This document shows, piece by piece, positions 5,254 through 5,335 of a DNA stretch of 5,335 bases. Within the stretch, counting starts at the first letter, position 1. Each line of letters begins with the position of its first letter. The notes beneath the pieces were generated by a model. That model ran no database searches and was not told the origin of the DNA. It saw nothing but the letters and a program-made list of their open reading frames with translations. This DNA comes from Planctomycetota bacterium (GTDB lineage Bacteria > Planctomycetota > UBA8108 > UBA1146 > JAJFFE01): positions 1 to 5,335 of the forward strand of contig JAGQRC010000310.1 of NCBI GenBank assembly GCA_020425835.1, written 5' to 3'. The translations under genes were made by a program, and so were the position numbers.

Positions 5254-5335
5254 ATGATGCGACCGTGGCTCGTTCTCGTTTGGTGTTCTCTGATCGCGAG
5301 CTCGCTCGTTTTTTTAAATGAGACGGCGCCCACCG
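5254..5335 (+). CDS. N-terminus of an unidentified membrane or secreted protein (runs off right edge)
   Basis: The ATG at 5254 (or the adjacent ATG at 5257) opens a frame with no stop to the window edge, giving 27 codons: MMRPWLVLVWCSLIASSLVF, then LNETAPT. A basic residue is followed by about 17 hydrophobic residues, as in a signal peptide or N-terminal membrane anchor. AAGAGGG (5245-5251) lies 5 nt before the second ATG, and AAGGA (5239-5243) lies 10 nt before the first. The gene would be divergent from hemH with about 200 nt between the two starts. Too little is visible to name a family. The opposite strand is also open here, but that frame has no protein-like features. The run TTTTTTTAAAT in codons 19-22 is unusual for this GC-rich region. 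Confidence 0.5.
   Translation, partial: MMRPWLVLVWCSLIASSLVFLNETAPT

Noticed and set aside
5293..5316. GC palindrome followed by seven T as an intrinsic terminator on the plus strand
   Set aside because: GCGAGCTCGC is a perfect palindrome with no room for a stable loop, it lies inside a plausible coding start, and no plus-strand gene precedes it.
5088..5333. 81-codon minus-strand ORF upstream of hemH
   Set aside because: It has no motif and an Arg-rich composition, it overlaps the better-supported plus-strand start at 5254, and its start is at the window edge.

Overview
The window is about two thirds GC and is read mostly on the minus strand. A planctomycete-like bacterium is the best guess: the secreted protein at the left edge starts with two dockerin-like calcium loops of the kind common in planctomycete secreted proteins, and the thioredoxin-like protein resembles planctomycete TlpA/redoxin proteins. 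This is inferred from protein style, since there is no rRNA or other marker here.

Layout along the minus strand, from right to left: hemH (ferrochelatase, 5054-3930); a 113-nt gap with a structured hairpin just before the next ribosome-binding site; a secreted TlpA-like thiol-disulfide oxidoreductase (3816-2656); a 161-nt gap with a doubtful 42-codon mini-ORF; clpS (2494-2063), overlapping by one base (TGATG) a DUF2017-family gene (2063-1536); a 280-nt gap with no gene seen; and a secreted dockerin-repeat surface protein (1255 to beyond position 1). On the plus strand, divergent from hemH, the first 27 codons of a membrane or secreted protein run off the right edge (5254-5335).

The main discovery is in the TlpA-like gene. 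It looks like two ORFs separated by a stop, but the stop is a single in-frame TGA (2989-2991) exactly where the first cysteine of the WCxxC redox motif belongs, so the motif reads W-U-P-P-C. The thioredoxin fold, with its C-terminal half and cis-proline, continues in the same frame. A perfect 7-bp hairpin with a GGTC loop lies 24 nt after the TGA, a good candidate for a bacterial SECIS element. I read the gene as one 386-residue selenoprotein with selenocysteine at residue 276. Automatic annotation would split or truncate it.

The genes cover heme synthesis (HemH inserts iron into protoporphyrin), envelope redox chemistry (the selenoprotein), N-degron proteolysis (ClpS plus its DUF2017 partner, an arrangement best known from Actinobacteria) and a cell-surface protein. 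Only clpS-DUF2017 is clearly coupled. The long plus-strand ORFs opposite these genes are antisense shadows of GC-rich coding sequence. No tRNA, rRNA, CRISPR array or insertion sequence was seen, and no stretch over 300 nt lacks a gene.
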